Counted from the first letter of the stretch, positions 9,413 through 18,176 are shown. The stretch: 54,245 nt of DNA from Phenylobacterium sp. (GCF_025351295.1 NZ_JANXWD010000154.1:1-54245); one strand, 5' to 3'. A program made the numbers and translations. Notes: generated by a model not told the origin, from the letters alone.

Positions 9413-10045
9413 ATGAAACGCACCCGCAAACTCGCGCTGACCAGCTTGATGGCCCTGGGCGGCGTCTCGCTCACCGCCTGCGGCGGCGACAACGCCGACA
9501 ATGTCCGCATCCAGAACCCCGGCCCGGCGGTCGACGCCTACACCTATGCCTCGGTTCAGGAGTGCAAGGACAAGAACCAGATCCCCGACGACGCCTGCGA
9601 CACCGCCCAGAAGAACGCCCTGGCCGACCAGCAGAAGACCGCCACCTACAAGGAACAGGCCTCCTGCGAGGACGTCTACGGCCCCGGCCAGTGCGTGCCG
9701 CGCAACGCCAACAACGGTGGTGGTGGCGGCGGCTCGTTCTGGGGGCCGCTGATCACCGGCTTCGTGGTCGGCCGCATGCTGGACGGCGGCTGGGGCGGCC
9801 GCGGCATGTACCGCGACTGGCGCGACGGCGGGTATTACACCTCCTCCGGCGGCCGGATCTTCACCGACTATTCCACCGGCCGCACCCGCCTGGGCTCCCG
9901 CGGCTTCGACGCCCCCGACGTCATGCACGGCCCGCCGAAGACCATCTCCCGCGCCTCGGTGATCTCCCGCGGCGGCTTCGGCGGCCGCATGTCCAGCCAC
10001 AGCTTCGGCGGCGAAGGCGGCTTCCACGGCGGGTTCGGGGGGTAA
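9413..10045 (+). CDS. yjfM: DUF1190 lipoprotein (YjfM-like)
   Basis: A 210-residue predicted lipoprotein. A basic N terminus and hydrophobic core end at the lipobox LTAC, with the lipidated Cys at residue 23. The mature part has paired Cys residues (VQECKDKNQIPDDAC, then ASCEDVYGPGQC), a poly-Gly linker, and a Gly/Ser/Arg-rich C terminus that may be disordered. DUF1190 proteins end the yjfKLM unit in enterobacteria. It is envelope-located by inference from the lipobox; repeat B1 follows its stop. Confidence 0.88.
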   Translation: MKRTRKLALTSLMALGGVSLTACGGDNADNVRIQNPGPAVDAYTYASVQECKDKNQIPDDACDTAQKNALADQQKTATYKEQASCEDVYGPGQCVPRNANNGGGGGGSFWGPLITGFVVGRMLDGGWGGRGMYRDWRDGGYYTSSGGRIFTDYSTGRTRLGSRGFDAPDVMHGPPKTISRASVISRGGFGGRMSSHSFGGEGGFHGGFGG

Positions 10046-10052
10046 CGCCAAG

Positions 10053-10210
10053 TTCCTCCCCCGTCGGAGAAGGTGGCGCGAAGCGCCGGAGGGGGTCCTC
10101 CACGACGGCGCCGCCGAAGCGCTCTGTGCGCCGCTGAGGCGCCCTATCGAACCTTTTGAGCGGACCCCCTCAGTCAGCTTCGCTGACGGCTTCCCCAACG
10201 GGGGAGCAAC
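10053..10210. repeat. Dispersed hairpin repeat, type B (copy B1)
   Basis: The element opens with TTCCTCCCCCGTCGG and GGCGCGAAGCGCCGGAGG and closes with GACCCCCTCAGTCAGCTTCG, then CCCCAACGGGGGAGCAA. The two halves pair through GGGGGTCCTCCAC. Other copies are at 22788-22945, 26409-26553 and 29182-29329. The internal GGCGCGAAGCGCC and GTCAGCTTCGCTGAC palindromes recur in each copy. Confidence 0.85.
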
Positions 10211-10279
10211 CTACGCCCCTGGCCTCCGTGCGCCTTTCCCTGTAATCGCCCGCCCCTACGCCCGCACGAAAGCCCCGCA

Positions 10280-11269
10280 ATGCCGGATCTCTACGACGTC
10301 GCCGCGATCGGCAACGCCATCGTCGACGTGATCGCCCCGGCGACCGACGCCTGGCTGGCCGAGAACAACCTGACCAAGGGCGCGATGATGCTGGTCGATC
10401 CCCAGCAGTCGGCGGCGCTGTATTCCAGGATGGCCCAGGCGGTGGAGGCCTCGGGCGGCTCGGCGGCCAACACCATCGCCGGCCTGGCCAGCTTCGGCGG
10501 CCGCGGCGTCTTCATGGGCAAGGTGGCCGACGACCAGCTGGGCCGCACCTTCGCCCACGACATGCGCGCCATCGGGGCCCGGTTCGAGAACACGCCCCTG
10601 GTCGGCGGCCCGGCCACCGGCGTCTCGATGATCAACGTCACCCCCGACGCCCAGCGCACCATGTGCACCTTCCTGGGCGCCTCGGTGGAGTTCACCGACA
10701 GCGACGTGGACCCCGAGACCGTCGAGGCCTCGAAGATCGTCTACCTGGAGGGCTATCTGTTCGACGCCGAGGCGGCCCGCAAGGCGTTCGCCAAGGCCGC
10801 GGCCTTCGCGCACGGGGCCAGCCGCCAGATCGCGCTGACCCTGTCCGACAGGTTCGTGGTCGAGCGCCACCGGGGCGGCCTCAAGGGCTTCATCGAGACC
10901 CAGGTGGACCTGCTGTTCGCCAACGAGGGCGAGATCCTGGCGCTGTTCGAGACCGACGACTTCGACGAGGCCTGCGAGCAGGTCCGCACCCACTGTGACC
11001 TGGCCGCGATCACCCGCAGCGAAAAAGGCTCGACGATCGTCTCCAAGGGCGAGCTGCTGCACATCGCCGCCGAGCCGGTGGAGAAAGTCGTGGACACGAC
11101 CGGCGCTGGCGACCAATACGCAGCCGGTTTCATGTTCGGCCTGTCGCGGGGGCGGTCGCTGCACGATTGCGGACGCCTGGCCTCGCTGGCGGCCGCCGAG
11201 GTGATCTCGCACTACGGCCCGCGGCCGCAGGTCTCGCTCAAGGACCTGGCCGCAGCCAAAGGACTGTAA
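10280..11269 (+). CDS. PfkB-family carbohydrate/adenosine kinase
   Basis: A 329-residue ribokinase-like kinase. The N-terminal motif is [16 protein letters not shown]. The C-terminal ATP/anion-hole motif [13 protein letters not shown] places the catalytic Asp at residue 278. Alphaproteobacterial proteins of this type are commonly annotated as adenosine kinase, and the FLGASVEF and YLEGYLFD segments fit. Substrate is not proven from sequence. It lies directly upstream of hisB (2-base gap), so it is transcribed into the histidine cluster. Confidence 0.88.
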   Translation: MPDLYDVAAIGNAIVDVIAPATDAWLAENNLTKGAMMLVDPQQSAALYSRMAQAVEASGGSAANTIAGLASFGGRGVFMGKVADDQLGRTFAHDMRAIGARFENTPLVGGPATGVSMINVTPDAQRTMCTFLGASVEFTDSDVDPETVEASKIVYLEGYLFDAEAARKAFAKAAAFAHGASRQIALTLSDRFVVERHRGGLKGFIETQVDLLFANEGEILALFETDDFDEACEQVRTHCDLAAITRSEKGSTIVSKGELLHIAAEPVEKVVDTTGAGDQYAAGFMFGLSRGRSLHDCGRLASLAAAEVISHYGPRPQVSLKDLAAAKGL

Positions 11270-11271
11270 CG

Positions 11272-11862
11272 ATGAGCCGCAAGGCCGAAGTCGTCCGCAA
11301 CACCAAGGAGACCCAGATCCGCGTGGCCGTGGACCTGGACGGGACCGGCGTGTCGCAGATCTCCACCGGCATCGGCTTCTTCGACCACATGCTGGAGAGC
11401 TTCGCCCGCCATGGCGGCATCGACCTCGCCGTCGAGACCAAGGGCGACCTGCACATCGACATGCACCACACTGTCGAGGACACCGGCATCGTGCTCGGCC
11501 AGGCGGTGAAGCAGGCGATCCCCGGCTTCACGGGCATCCGCCGGTTCGGCCACGCCTATATCCCGATGGACGAGACGCTCAGCCGCTGCGCCCTGGACCT
11601 CTCCAACCGCCCCTACCTGATCTGGAAGGTCGAGTTCAGGACCCCCAAGGTCGGCGACATGGACACCGAGCTGTTCAAGGAATTCCACCACGCCTTCGCG
11701 ATGAATTGCGGCGCCTGCGTGCACCTGGAGACCCTCTACGGGGCCAATTCGCACCACATCGCCGAGAGCGGCTTCAAGGCCCTGGCCCGGGCGCTGCGCG
11801 CCGCCGTCGAGGTCGACCCCAAGACCCTCGGCCACGCGCCCTCCACCAAGGGCGTCCTCTAG
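11272..11862 (+). CDS. hisB: Imidazoleglycerol-phosphate dehydratase
   Basis: A 196-residue monofunctional HisB. It converts imidazoleglycerol phosphate to imidazoleacetol phosphate in histidine biosynthesis. The metal-binding His-rich repeats are visible: [14 protein letters not shown] and [14 protein letters not shown] in the first half, EFHHAFAMN and [13 protein letters not shown] in the second. The N-terminal phosphatase domain of E. coli HisB is absent, as is usual outside gamma-proteobacteria. The ATG at 11272 starts two bases after the kinase stop codon. Confidence 0.97.
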   Translation: MSRKAEVVRNTKETQIRVAVDLDGTGVSQISTGIGFFDHMLESFARHGGIDLAVETKGDLHIDMHHTVEDTGIVLGQAVKQAIPGFTGIRRFGHAYIPMDETLSRCALDLSNRPYLIWKVEFRTPKVGDMDTELFKEFHHAFAMNCGACVHLETLYGANSHHIAESGFKALARALRAAVEVDPKTLGHAPSTKGVL

Positions 11863-11872
11863 GATCATCACG

Positions 11873-12508
11873 ATGCAGAGGATCGCCCTGATCGACTACG
11901 GGTCGGGCAACCTTCGCTCGGCTGAAAAGGCCCTCGTCCGCGTGGCCGGCGGACGGGCGGAGATCGTCGTCACCAATCATCCGGAGACGGTGGCCGGCGC
12001 GGACGCCGTGGTGCTGCCGGGCGTCGGCGCGTTCGCCGCCTGCATGGCGGCGCTGTCGGCGCGGAGCGGGGTGATCGAGGCGATGAACCGCGCGGTCGCC
12101 GGGCGCGGCGTCCCCTTCCTCGGCATCTGCGTCGGCATGCAGCTGATGGCCAGCCGCGGGCTGGAGTTCGGCGTCACCCCCGGCCTGGGCTGGATCGACG
12201 GCGACGTGCGCAAGATCGAGGTCTCCGACCGGGCCCTGAAGATCCCGCACATGGGCTGGAACACCCTGACCGGGGTCGGCGACCTGCCGATGCTGGCGGG
12301 CGCCAGGGCCGGCGAGCCGGTCTACTTCACCCACTCCTTCGCCATGTTCCCCACCGACGACGCCGACATCGCCGCCTGGACAGACCACGGCGGACGCTTC
12401 CCCGCCGCGGTGGCGCGGGGCAACATGGCAGGGGTCCAGTTTCACCCCGAGAAATCCCAGGCCACCGGCCTCAAACTGTTGTCCGACTTCCTGGAGTGGC
12501 GCCCGTGA
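11873..12508 (+). CDS. hisH: Imidazole glycerol phosphate synthase, glutaminase subunit
   Basis: A 211-residue class I glutamine amidotransferase. The catalytic triad is visible: Cys86 in [11 protein letters not shown], His191 and Glu193 in QFHPEKS. It hydrolyses glutamine and channels ammonia to HisF. The start [13 protein letters not shown] is characteristic of HisH. Its TGA overlaps the hisA GTG start (GTGA), indicating translational coupling. hisF follows hisA, so both synthase subunits are encoded together. Confidence 0.97.
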   Translation: MQRIALIDYGSGNLRSAEKALVRVAGGRAEIVVTNHPETVAGADAVVLPGVGAFAACMAALSARSGVIEAMNRAVAGRGVPFLGICVGMQLMASRGLEFGVTPGLGWIDGDVRKIEVSDRALKIPHMGWNTLTGVGDLPMLAGARAGEPVYFTHSFAMFPTDDADIAAWTDHGGRFPAAVARGNMAGVQFHPEKSQATGLKLLSDFLEWRP

Positions 12509-13227
12509 TCCTCTATCCGGCCATCGACCTGAAAGACGGCCAGTGTGTGCGCGTCCTGCACGGCGACCTCTCCACCGCCACGGTGTTCAACGCCGACCCG
12601 CCCGCCCAGGCCCGCGCCTGGGTCGAGGCCGGCTTCCACTGGATCCATGTGGTCGACCTGAACGGGGCGGTGCAGGGCCAGGCGGTCAATGCGCCGGGGG
12701 TCGAGGCGATCCTGCACGCCGTCTCGGTGCCGGTGCAGCTGGGTGGCGGCATCCGCACCCTGGCCGACATCGAGCGCTGGATCGAGGCCGGCGTCAGCCG
12801 CGTGATCCTGGGCACCGTGGCGGTGAAGGACCCCGCCGTGGTCCTGGCCGCCGCCAAGCTCTATCCCGAGCAGATCGCCGTCAGCGTCGACGTGCGCAAG
12901 GGCAAGGTGGCCGTCGAGGGTTGGACCGCCGACAGCGACCTGGACGCGATCACCGTGGCCCGCCGCTTCGAGGACGTGGGGGTCGCCGCCCTGATCGTCA
13001 CCGACATCGACCGCGACGGCACGGTGATGGGCTTCAACGTCGAGGCCTTCGGGGCCATGGCCGACGCGGTCTCGATCCCGGTGATCGCCGCCGGCGGCCT
13101 GGCCAGCATCGACGACATCGTGCGGCTGAAGAAGCGCAAGGGCGTGCCGGTGGCCGGCGCCGTGCTGGGCCGCGCGCTCTACAACGGCGCCATCGACCCC
13201 GCCCAGGCCCTGCGCGTGGCCGCATGA
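12505..13227 (+). CDS. hisA: ProFAR isomerase
   Basis: A 240-residue (beta-alpha)8-barrel isomerase of histidine biosynthesis (1-(5-phosphoribosyl)-5-[(5-phosphoribosylamino)methylideneamino]imidazole-4-carboxamide isomerase). The two catalytic Asp positions fit the family: Asp8 in AIDLKDGQ and Asp129 in [10 protein letters not shown]. Phosphate-binding loops are LGGGIRT and IAAGGLAS. The GTG at 12505 is preferred over the in-frame GTG at 12496 because it gives the MILYPAIDL start and the four-base overlap with hisH. Confidence 0.96.
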   Translation: MILYPAIDLKDGQCVRVLHGDLSTATVFNADPPAQARAWVEAGFHWIHVVDLNGAVQGQAVNAPGVEAILHAVSVPVQLGGGIRTLADIERWIEAGVSRVILGTVAVKDPAVVLAAAKLYPEQIAVSVDVRKGKVAVEGWTADSDLDAITVARRFEDVGVAALIVTDIDRDGTVMGFNVEAFGAMADAVSIPVIAAGGLASIDDIVRLKKRKGVPVAGAVLGRALYNGAIDPAQALRVAA

Positions 13228-13257
13228 TCCTTCTTCGGCAAGGCTTCGAAGGACCCG

Positions 13258-13291
13258 TCCTGCGAAGCTCCGTCAGGAGCGAAGCAGGATG
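13258..13291 (+). promoter_or_regulatory. Hairpin covering the hisF ribosome-binding site and start
   Basis: TCCTGC (13258-13263) pairs with GCAGGA (13284-13289), whose last A is the first base of the hisF ATG. An inner stem pairs GCTCC (13267-13271) with GGAGC (13276-13280) around a GTCA loop, with a symmetric GAA/GAA internal loop. The best Shine-Dalgarno match, AGGAG (13275-13279), lies in the inner stem. The fold would hide the hisF start; regulation is inference. Confidence 0.5.
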
Positions 13292-14056
13292 AGCCTGAAG
13301 ATCCGCCTCATCCCCTGCCTGGACGTCAAGGACGGCCGGGTGGTGAAGGGCGTGCAGTTCGTCAACCTGCGGGACGCCGGCGACCCGGTGGAACAGGCCC
13401 AGGCCTATGACGCCGCCGGGGCCGACGAGCTGATGTTCCTCGACATCACCGCCAGCCACGAGAACCGCGGCACGATCTTGGACGTGGTGGCCCGCACGGC
13501 GGACGTCTGCTTCATGCCGCTCAGCGTGGGCGGCGGCATCCGCGGCGTCGAGGATGCGCGGCGCCTGCTGCTGGCCGGGGCCGACAAGATTTCGGTGATG
13601 ACCGCCGCCGTGAACGACCGCGACGTGGTCGCCCGCTGCGCCGACGCCTTCGGCAGCCAGGCCGTGGTGGTCTCGGTGGACGCCAAGCGGATCGGCGCGC
13701 GATGGGAAGTCTTCACCCATGGCGGGCGCAACCCGACCGGCCTCGACGCCGTCGACTACGCCATCGAGGTGGTCGCGAAGGGCGCGGGCGAGATCCTGCT
13801 GACCTCGATGGACCGCGACGGCGCCAAGACCGGCTACGACCTGGCGCTGGTGCGCGCGGTCAGTTCCGCGGTCGGCGTGCCGGTGATCGCCTCGGGCGGC
13901 GCGGGCAATACGCGGCATCTGGTCGAGGCCGTCCTGGCCGGGGCCGACGCGGTGCTGGCCGCCTCCATCTTCCACTTCGGCGAGGTCGGGATCGGCGAGG
14001 CCAAACAGGCCATGGCCGCCGCCGGCATCCCCGTCCGCCTTACGGAGCCCGCATGA
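13289..14056 (+). CDS. hisF: Imidazole glycerol phosphate synthase, cyclase subunit
   Basis: A 255-residue (beta-alpha)8 barrel that uses ammonia from HisH to form imidazole glycerol phosphate and AICAR. Catalytic Asp12 is in [15 protein letters not shown] and Asp131 in [10 protein letters not shown]. Other family motifs are SVGGGIRG and [16 protein letters not shown] 61-bp gap with a hairpin over the ribosome-binding site separates it from hisA, unlike the overlapping joints elsewhere in the cluster. Its TGA overlaps the hisE ATG. Confidence 0.97.
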   Translation: MSLKIRLIPCLDVKDGRVVKGVQFVNLRDAGDPVEQAQAYDAAGADELMFLDITASHENRGTILDVVARTADVCFMPLSVGGGIRGVEDARRLLLAGADKISVMTAAVNDRDVVARCADAFGSQAVVVSVDAKRIGARWEVFTHGGRNPTGLDAVDYAIEVVAKGAGEILLTSMDRDGAKTGYDLALVRAVSSAVGVPVIASGGAGNTRHLVEAVLAGADAVLAASIFHFGEVGIGEAKQAMAAAGIPVRLTEPA

Positions 14057-14379
14057 ACCGCCGATTCTCCGCCGTCGTCGGCCGCCTGGCCGAGACCATC
14101 GAAAGCCGCCGCGGCGCCGACCAGGGCGCCTCCTATACCGCCCAGCTGCTGGCCGACCTGGACCGCGCCGCCAAGAAGCTGGGCGAAGAGGCCGTCGAAA
14201 CCGTCATCGCCGCCGCCCAGGGCGACCGCGACGCCCTCACCGAGGAAAGCGCCGACCTGATCTACCACTGGCTGGTGGTCATCGCCGCCGCCGGCGTCAG
14301 CCTCGACGAAGTCGCCGAAAAGCTGGAAGCCCGCGAGGGGAAGTCGGGGTTGGCGGAGAAGTCGGCGCGCTCCAAGTAG
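14053..14379 (+). CDS. hisE: Phosphoribosyl-ATP pyrophosphatase
   Basis: A 108-residue all-helical MazG-like pyrophosphohydrolase that carries out the second step of histidine synthesis (PR-ATP to PR-AMP). The metal-binding motif is in [14 protein letters not shown] and the downstream [12 protein letters not shown]. It is the monofunctional form; no hisI cyclase is present in this window. It overlaps hisF by four bases and ends the hisBHAFE run. smr converges from the right with a 6-bp gap. Confidence 0.96.
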   Translation: MNRRFSAVVGRLAETIESRRGADQGASYTAQLLADLDRAAKKLGEEAVETVIAAAQGDRDALTEESADLIYHWLVVIAAAGVSLDEVAEKLEAREGKSGLAEKSARSK

Positions 14380-14385
14380 GCGCCG

Positions 14386-14958
14386 TCACCCCCGCGCCTT
14401 CCGCTTCAGCGCCACGTAGAGCGCGCCTTCGCCGCCGTGCTTGCGGTGGGCTTCCGACATGCCGGCGACGATGTGGGCCAGGTGGGCGGCGCCCAGCCAT
14501 TCGGGGACCCGGCGGCGCAGGACGCCGTCGCCCTGGACGCCCTTGCCGGTGATCACCAGGATCGCGCGGAAGCCCTCGTCCCAGGCGCGGATCAGGAACG
14601 CCTCCAGCGCCGGCCGCGCGCGGTCCTGGGTCATCCCATGCAGGTCGATGCGGCCGCCGATCTCCTCCCGATCCCGCGCGATCCGCTGCCGGCGGTTCGG
14701 CTCGATCCCCTTTCCCGCCCCTTTATGGGGAGCGGCAGGCCGCGCAGCGGCCGGGGTGGGGAGCGGTGGGCCGGACCCCGCGGCGCGGCTTGATCCTGAC
14801 TTCCCCACCCGGCTCGCTTCGCGAGCTGTCCCTCCCCATGAAGGGGAGGGAAACGACTCGGCTGGCGCTTTCGGGACGCCGCGCCCGGGCAGCGGGTGCA
14901 CCGTGGCGGCGACCATCGACCACACCTTCAGCTCCTCTGGCTTCAGCGGCCGCTTCAT
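14386..14958 (-). CDS. Smr-domain protein carrying an in-frame repeat insertion
   Basis: A 190-residue protein. The C-terminal ~85 residues are an Smr domain, with the LDXHG-type motif as IDLHGMTQDRA and the ITGKG motif as VITGKGVQGDGVLRR. Smr domains bind or cut nucleic acids, with roles shown for some MutS2-linked and mRNA-quality-control proteins. Residues ~36-85 are encoded by type A repeat copy A2 without interrupting the frame (FPSPSWGGT at one end). They form a Pro/Ser/Gly/Ala-rich linker. The ATG overlaps the mltA stop by four bases. Confidence 0.88.
   Translation of the reverse strand: MKRPLKPEELKVWSMVAATVHPLPGRGVPKAPAESFPSPSWGGTAREASRVGKSGSSRAAGSGPPLPTPAAARPAAPHKGAGKGIEPNRRQRIARDREEIGGRIDLHGMTQDRARPALEAFLIRAWDEGFRAILVITGKGVQGDGVLRRRVPEWLGAAHLAHIVAGMSEAHRKHGGEGALYVALKRKARG
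14709..14853. repeat. Dispersed hairpin repeat, type A (copy A2), inside the smr gene
   Basis: It has the same ends as A1: TTTCCCGCCCCTTTATGGGG on one side and CCATGAAGGGGAGGGAAA on the other, with GGCCGCGCAGCGGCC and GCTCGCTTCGCGAGC inside. The other clear A copies lie between genes. This one lies within the smr coding frame and keeps it open. The left end is slightly degenerate compared with A1 and A3. Confidence 0.85.
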
Positions 14959-16052
14959 CGCGGGACCAGCCGATAGAGCCGCAGGGTGTGGCGCACGCGG
15001 CCGGCCTCTGCGCCGGCGGCGTCGCCCTGGCCCAGGTAGAGATCGGCGCGGACCTCGCCCTTGATCGCCCCGCCGGTGTCGAGCGCAGTGACCAGCCGCC
15101 GGTAGGTCGGAAAGGCGCCGGCCAGCAAGGGCGCCTCGGCGTCGATCCACAGCAGTTCGCCCATCAGGTGGAAGCCCGGGTCCACCGCCACCGCGCGGCC
15201 GGGCGGCAGGGTGATATTGGCCGCCCCCACCGGCGGCTTGCCGTCGTCCGGGGCCAGGGTGAAGAAGGCGTAGCGCGGGTTCAGCCGCATGATCTGGTCG
15301 GCGTCCGGCCCCCGGTGTGCCGCCAGCCACGCGCGGATCGCGTCGCCCGAGGTGTTGTCGCGCGCCAGCAGGCCGCGGTCGCGCATCGCGTTGGCCACGC
15401 CGACGAACGGCAGGCCGTTGTTGGCCGCATAGAGCGCCTTCAGCCGCCGGCTGTCCTCGAACACCAGCACGCCGGAGCCCTGCACCTGCAGGAAGAACAG
15501 CTCCTCCGGCCGCATCCAGGCCAGCGGCTTGTCGATCGGCTGGGCCTCGATGGCCGTCCGGTCCAGGTAGGGCGCGCCGGGCGTCAGGTCGGCCGGCTTG
15601 GGCCGCACCGGGGCGCTGAACTCGCCGTCCGGCCGCCGCCTGGCCTCATAGATCGGCGCGAAATAGGCGGTCAGCACGCCCGCGCCGGCGATCGGCTCGG
15701 CCTGGAACGCGGTCTCGAAGAAGATTCGCCCGTCGCCCGGGGCCACCGACCGCGCCAGCCTGGCCCGGGCGCAGAGGTCCGCAAGGGCTGGGTCGCGCGC
15801 CACGCCGCAGGTGGCGCGATAGGCGGTGAAGGACGCATCGTGGTCCTCCAGCGTCCAACCGGGCAGGGCGGACAGCTCCAGCCGCCGCGGCGGCTCGGGC
15901 AGCGGCGACCGCTCGGGTGGCGGCCGCGGATAGGCGTAGGGCTGGGCCGGAGGCAGGTCGCGAGGGGCCGGGACGGCGTGCGGCGTGGCGCAGGCAGCGA
16001 CGCTCAGCGCGGCGAATACCGCCGTGGCAGGACGCAGGCGCGGGCGGCTCAC
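14955..16052 (-). CDS. mltA: Membrane-bound lytic murein transglycosylase A
   Basis: A 365-residue lipoprotein. A short basic N terminus and hydrophobic stretch end at the lipobox VAAC with Cys21. The MltA barrel domain follows (LTAYFAPIYEARRR; FFLQVQGSGVLVFEDSR). The C-terminal 3D domain contains Asp residues at ALDTGGAIKGEVRADLYLG, including the likely catalytic Asp. MltA cleaves peptidoglycan to 1,6-anhydromuropeptides. The GTG start at 16052 overlaps the upstream gene stop (GTGA) and places the lipobox correctly; the longer open frame does not. Confidence 0.94.
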   Translation of the reverse strand: MSRPRLRPATAVFAALSVAACATPHAVPAPRDLPPAQPYAYPRPPPERSPLPEPPRRLELSALPGWTLEDHDASFTAYRATCGVARDPALADLCARARLARSVAPGDGRIFFETAFQAEPIAGAGVLTAYFAPIYEARRRPDGEFSAPVRPKPADLTPGAPYLDRTAIEAQPIDKPLAWMRPEELFFLQVQGSGVLVFEDSRRLKALYAANNGLPFVGVANAMRDRGLLARDNTSGDAIRAWLAAHRGPDADQIMRLNPRYAFFTLAPDDGKPPVGAANITLPPGRAVAVDPGFHLMGELLWIDAEAPLLAGAFPTYRRLVTALDTGGAIKGEVRADLYLGQGDAAGAEAGRVRHTLRLYRLVPR

Positions 16053-16666
16053 GCTTCGGCGGCGTCCACGTGGACCAGGGCCCAGTTGGGGTCCTTGCTC
16101 TTCAGCCGGCGCTCGAAGGTCCACAGCTCGGCGGTGCGGCGGTCGTCGACGCCTTCGCCCTCCGGCCCCTTGGTGCGGCTGCGGAACTCGGCCAGGAAGC
16201 GGACCGTCAACTGGGCCAGGTCGCCGGAGACCACCTCGGCCTTGTCCAGGTCGGCGCGGGGCGGATGCAGGAACTCCACCGTCTCGGTGCGGCCTTCCCC
16301 CTCGCGGCCGTCGATGGCCGTCTCGAAGTCGGCGAGGATCTTGGGGGCCAGCAGGTTGCGCAGCGTCGGCCGGTCGCCCTCGGCGAAGGCCTTGACGATC
16401 AGCTCGTAGGCCTGCTTCGACCCGGACAGGAAGGTCGTCATGTCGAAGCTGGGGTCCCTGGCCTTCACCGCGGCCAGGCCGGTCAGGTGGACGCCGTCGT
16501 CGACCGGCTCGAGGGGTCGGTCGAGCGGGCGCAGCAGCGGCGCGGCGGCCTCGGCGGCGGGCCCGTCTTCGGGCTGGCGGCCCACGCGCCGGCCCAGCAC
16601 CGCATAGAGCTGGTAGAGCACGATGGCGGCGAGACCCGCGAATATGATCAGTTCCAGAACTTGCAC
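16049..16666 (-). CDS. Tim44/TimA-family membrane-anchored adaptor protein
   Basis: A 205-residue protein with one N-terminal transmembrane helix (LELIIFAGLAAIVLYQLYAV), a charged linker and a C-terminal Tim44-like domain (FDMTTFLSGSKQAYELIVKA, later SGDLAQLTVRFLAEFRSRT). In mitochondria Tim44 tethers Hsp70 to the import channel; the bacterial role is less clear. The GTG at 16666 starts the protein just before the helix. An upstream ATG at 16699 is possible but would leave a very short leader behind the TATATA box. It is the first gene of the tim44-mltA-smr unit. Confidence 0.85.
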   Translation of the reverse strand: MQVLELIIFAGLAAIVLYQLYAVLGRRVGRQPEDGPAAEAAAPLLRPLDRPLEPVDDGVHLTGLAAVKARDPSFDMTTFLSGSKQAYELIVKAFAEGDRPTLRNLLAPKILADFETAIDGREGEGRTETVEFLHPPRADLDKAEVVSGDLAQLTVRFLAEFRSRTKGPEGEGVDDRRTAELWTFERRLKSKDPNWALVHVDAAEA

Positions 16667-16710
16667 GTCGGCTTTCAAGGAGGCTCTAACAGGGACCATA
16701 CACCCCTTCG

Positions 16711-16755
16711 GCCTATATAGTCCTCTTGCAACGCCGCCGTCAGGGGCGGCGTTGC
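16711..16755. promoter_or_regulatory. tim44/secB divergent promoter region with a perfect hairpin
   Basis: The palindromic CTATATAG (16713-16720) offers a -10-like box for both directions; rightward it reads TATAGT at 16716-16721. Seven bases later a perfect 11-bp inverted repeat begins: GCAACGCCGCC (16728-16738), a six-base loop, and GGCGGCGTTGC (16745-16755). The hairpin would form at or near the 5' end of the secB mRNA. It has no T tract, so a terminator is less likely. Confidence 0.5.
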
Positions 16756-16836
16756 ATCGCCCGGGGGGCCATGATAGCCGCTCGCCCCTGAACCGGCGCG
16801 TTTCCCGCGTCTCCGCCTGAGAGAATTCCGTCACCC

Positions 16837-17322
16837 ATGAGCGAAATCGACACCGGCGCGCCGGTCGCCGCCGAGGGCGGTGAGCCCGGAATCCGCATCC
16901 TCGCCCAGTTCATCCGCGACCTGTCGTTCGAGAACCCCCGCGCGCCCGACGCCCTGCGCCCCAGCCAGGACCAGCCGCAGATCGACCTCAACGTCGAGAT
17001 GAACGCCCGCGGCCGCGACGATGGCCTGTTCGAGGTGGACCTGAAGCTCTCGGCCCGCGCCAACCGCTCGGACGGCCCGCTGTTCGTGGTCGAGTTGCTG
17101 TACGGCGGCGTCTTCCAGATCACCGGCGTGCCGACCGACGAGATGGAGCCGGTGCTGCTGATCGAGTGCCCGCGCTACCTGTTCCCCTTCGCCCGCCAGG
17201 TGATCGCCGAGGTCTCCTCGCAAGGCGGCTTCCCGCCCTTCCTGCTGGACCCCATCGACTTCGGCGGCGTCTACGCCGCCCGCAAGGCCGGCGCCGTGGA
17301 ACCGGTGGTGGGGCACGCCTGA
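16837..17322 (+). CDS. secB: Protein-export chaperone SecB
   Basis: A 161-residue cytoplasmic tetrameric chaperone that keeps preproteins unfolded and hands them to SecA. Family motifs include YIKDLSFENP-like [13 protein letters not shown] near residue 26, [25 protein letters not shown] and [14 protein letters not shown]. Length is normal. In Caulobacter secB likewise sits near dnaQ and Cori. A type A repeat begins three bases after its stop codon. Confidence 0.97.
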   Translation: MSEIDTGAPVAAEGGEPGIRILAQFIRDLSFENPRAPDALRPSQDQPQIDLNVEMNARGRDDGLFEVDLKLSARANRSDGPLFVVELLYGGVFQITGVPTDEMEPVLLIECPRYLFPFARQVIAEVSSQGGFPPFLLDPIDFGGVYAARKAGAVEPVVGHA

Positions 17323-17324
17323 TC

Positions 17325-17464
17325 TTTTCCCTCCCCTTCATGGCGAGGGACAGACCGCGAAGCGGTCCGGGTGGGGAAGTCACGACCGGGCGCTGAGCTT
17401 GAATGTGGGCTCCCCACCCCGCTCGCCTTCGGCGAGTCGGCCCTCCCCATGAAGGGGAGGGAAA
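17325..17464. repeat. Dispersed hairpin repeat, type A (copy A3)
   Basis: It opens with TTTTCCCTCCCCTTCATGG and closes with CCATGAAGGGGAGGGAAAC. Internal palindromes GACCGCGAAGCGGTC and CTCGCCTTCGGCGAG replace those of A1 but keep the same pattern. It occupies the whole space between convergent secB and dnaQ. Confidence 0.86.
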
Positions 17465-17471
17465 CGCGCGC

Positions 17472-18176
17472 CTACAGCCCGAACCGCCCCCAGAGCTCCT
17501 CGCTCTTCACCGCGCCGCGGATGAACGCCGCGTGCAACGTGCGCTCCTCGGCGGTGGAGGGTGGCGGCAGCGGGCGGGGCCTGACCCCATATTCGTTACG
17601 CGCGGCGACGGCCGCCGCCGCGGTCATGGCGGCGGTGGACAGCTCCAGGCGCCGCTCGCGGCCGCCCTTCAGCTCCAGATAGACCGCCGCCAGCAGCTTG
17701 GCGTCGATCAGCGCGCCGTGCTTCTCCCGCTCGCTGAGCGAGATCTTGAAGCGCTTGCACAGCGCATCCAGCGAGTTGTGCATCCCCGGGAAGCGCTGCT
17801 TGGCCAGCGCCAGCGTGTCGATCCAGCGATGCTCCGGAAGGTGCTCGCGGCGGCAGTTCGCCAGCTCCCAGTTCAGGAAGCCGCGGTCGAAGCCGGCGTT
17901 GTGGGCGATCAGCGGCGCGTCGCCGACGAAGTCCAGGAAGGCCTCGACCACCTCGGGATGCTCGAACCGCGGCTTGCCGCGCAGGAAGGCTGCCGACAGC
18001 CCGTGCACCCGCTGGGCGTCGGCCGGCATGTCGCGGCAGGGGTCGATATAGACGTGGAAGCTGCGGCCGGTCGGCACGAAGCTCTCGATCTCCAGGCAGG
18101 CCAGCTCCACCAGCCGGTCGCCGGTCTTCGGATCGAAGCCGGTGGTCTCGGTATCGAGAACGATCTCGCGCGCCAT
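17472..18176 (-). CDS. dnaQ: DNA polymerase III epsilon subunit (3'-5' proofreading exonuclease)
   Basis: A 234-residue DEDD-type exonuclease. ExoI motif IVLDTETTGFDP gives Asp8 and Glu10. ExoII is in PLIAHNAGFDRGFLNWEL, and ExoIII contains HNSLDALCKRF and later HGALIDAKLLAAVY. It provides proofreading in the replicative polymerase. The ATG at 18176 is chosen because GAAGGCGGG precedes it and it puts ExoI at the N terminus. It is the last gene of the leftward ppsR-maf-aroE-coaE-dnaQ set. Confidence 0.95.
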   Translation of the reverse strand: MAREIVLDTETTGFDPKTGDRLVELACLEIESFVPTGRSFHVYIDPCRDMPADAQRVHGLSAAFLRGKPRFEHPEVVEAFLDFVGDAPLIAHNAGFDRGFLNWELANCRREHLPEHRWIDTLALAKQRFPGMHNSLDALCKRFKISLSEREKHGALIDAKLLAAVYLELKGGRERRLELSTAAMTAAAAVAARNEYGVRPRPLPPPSTAEERTLHAAFIRGAVKSEELWGRFGL

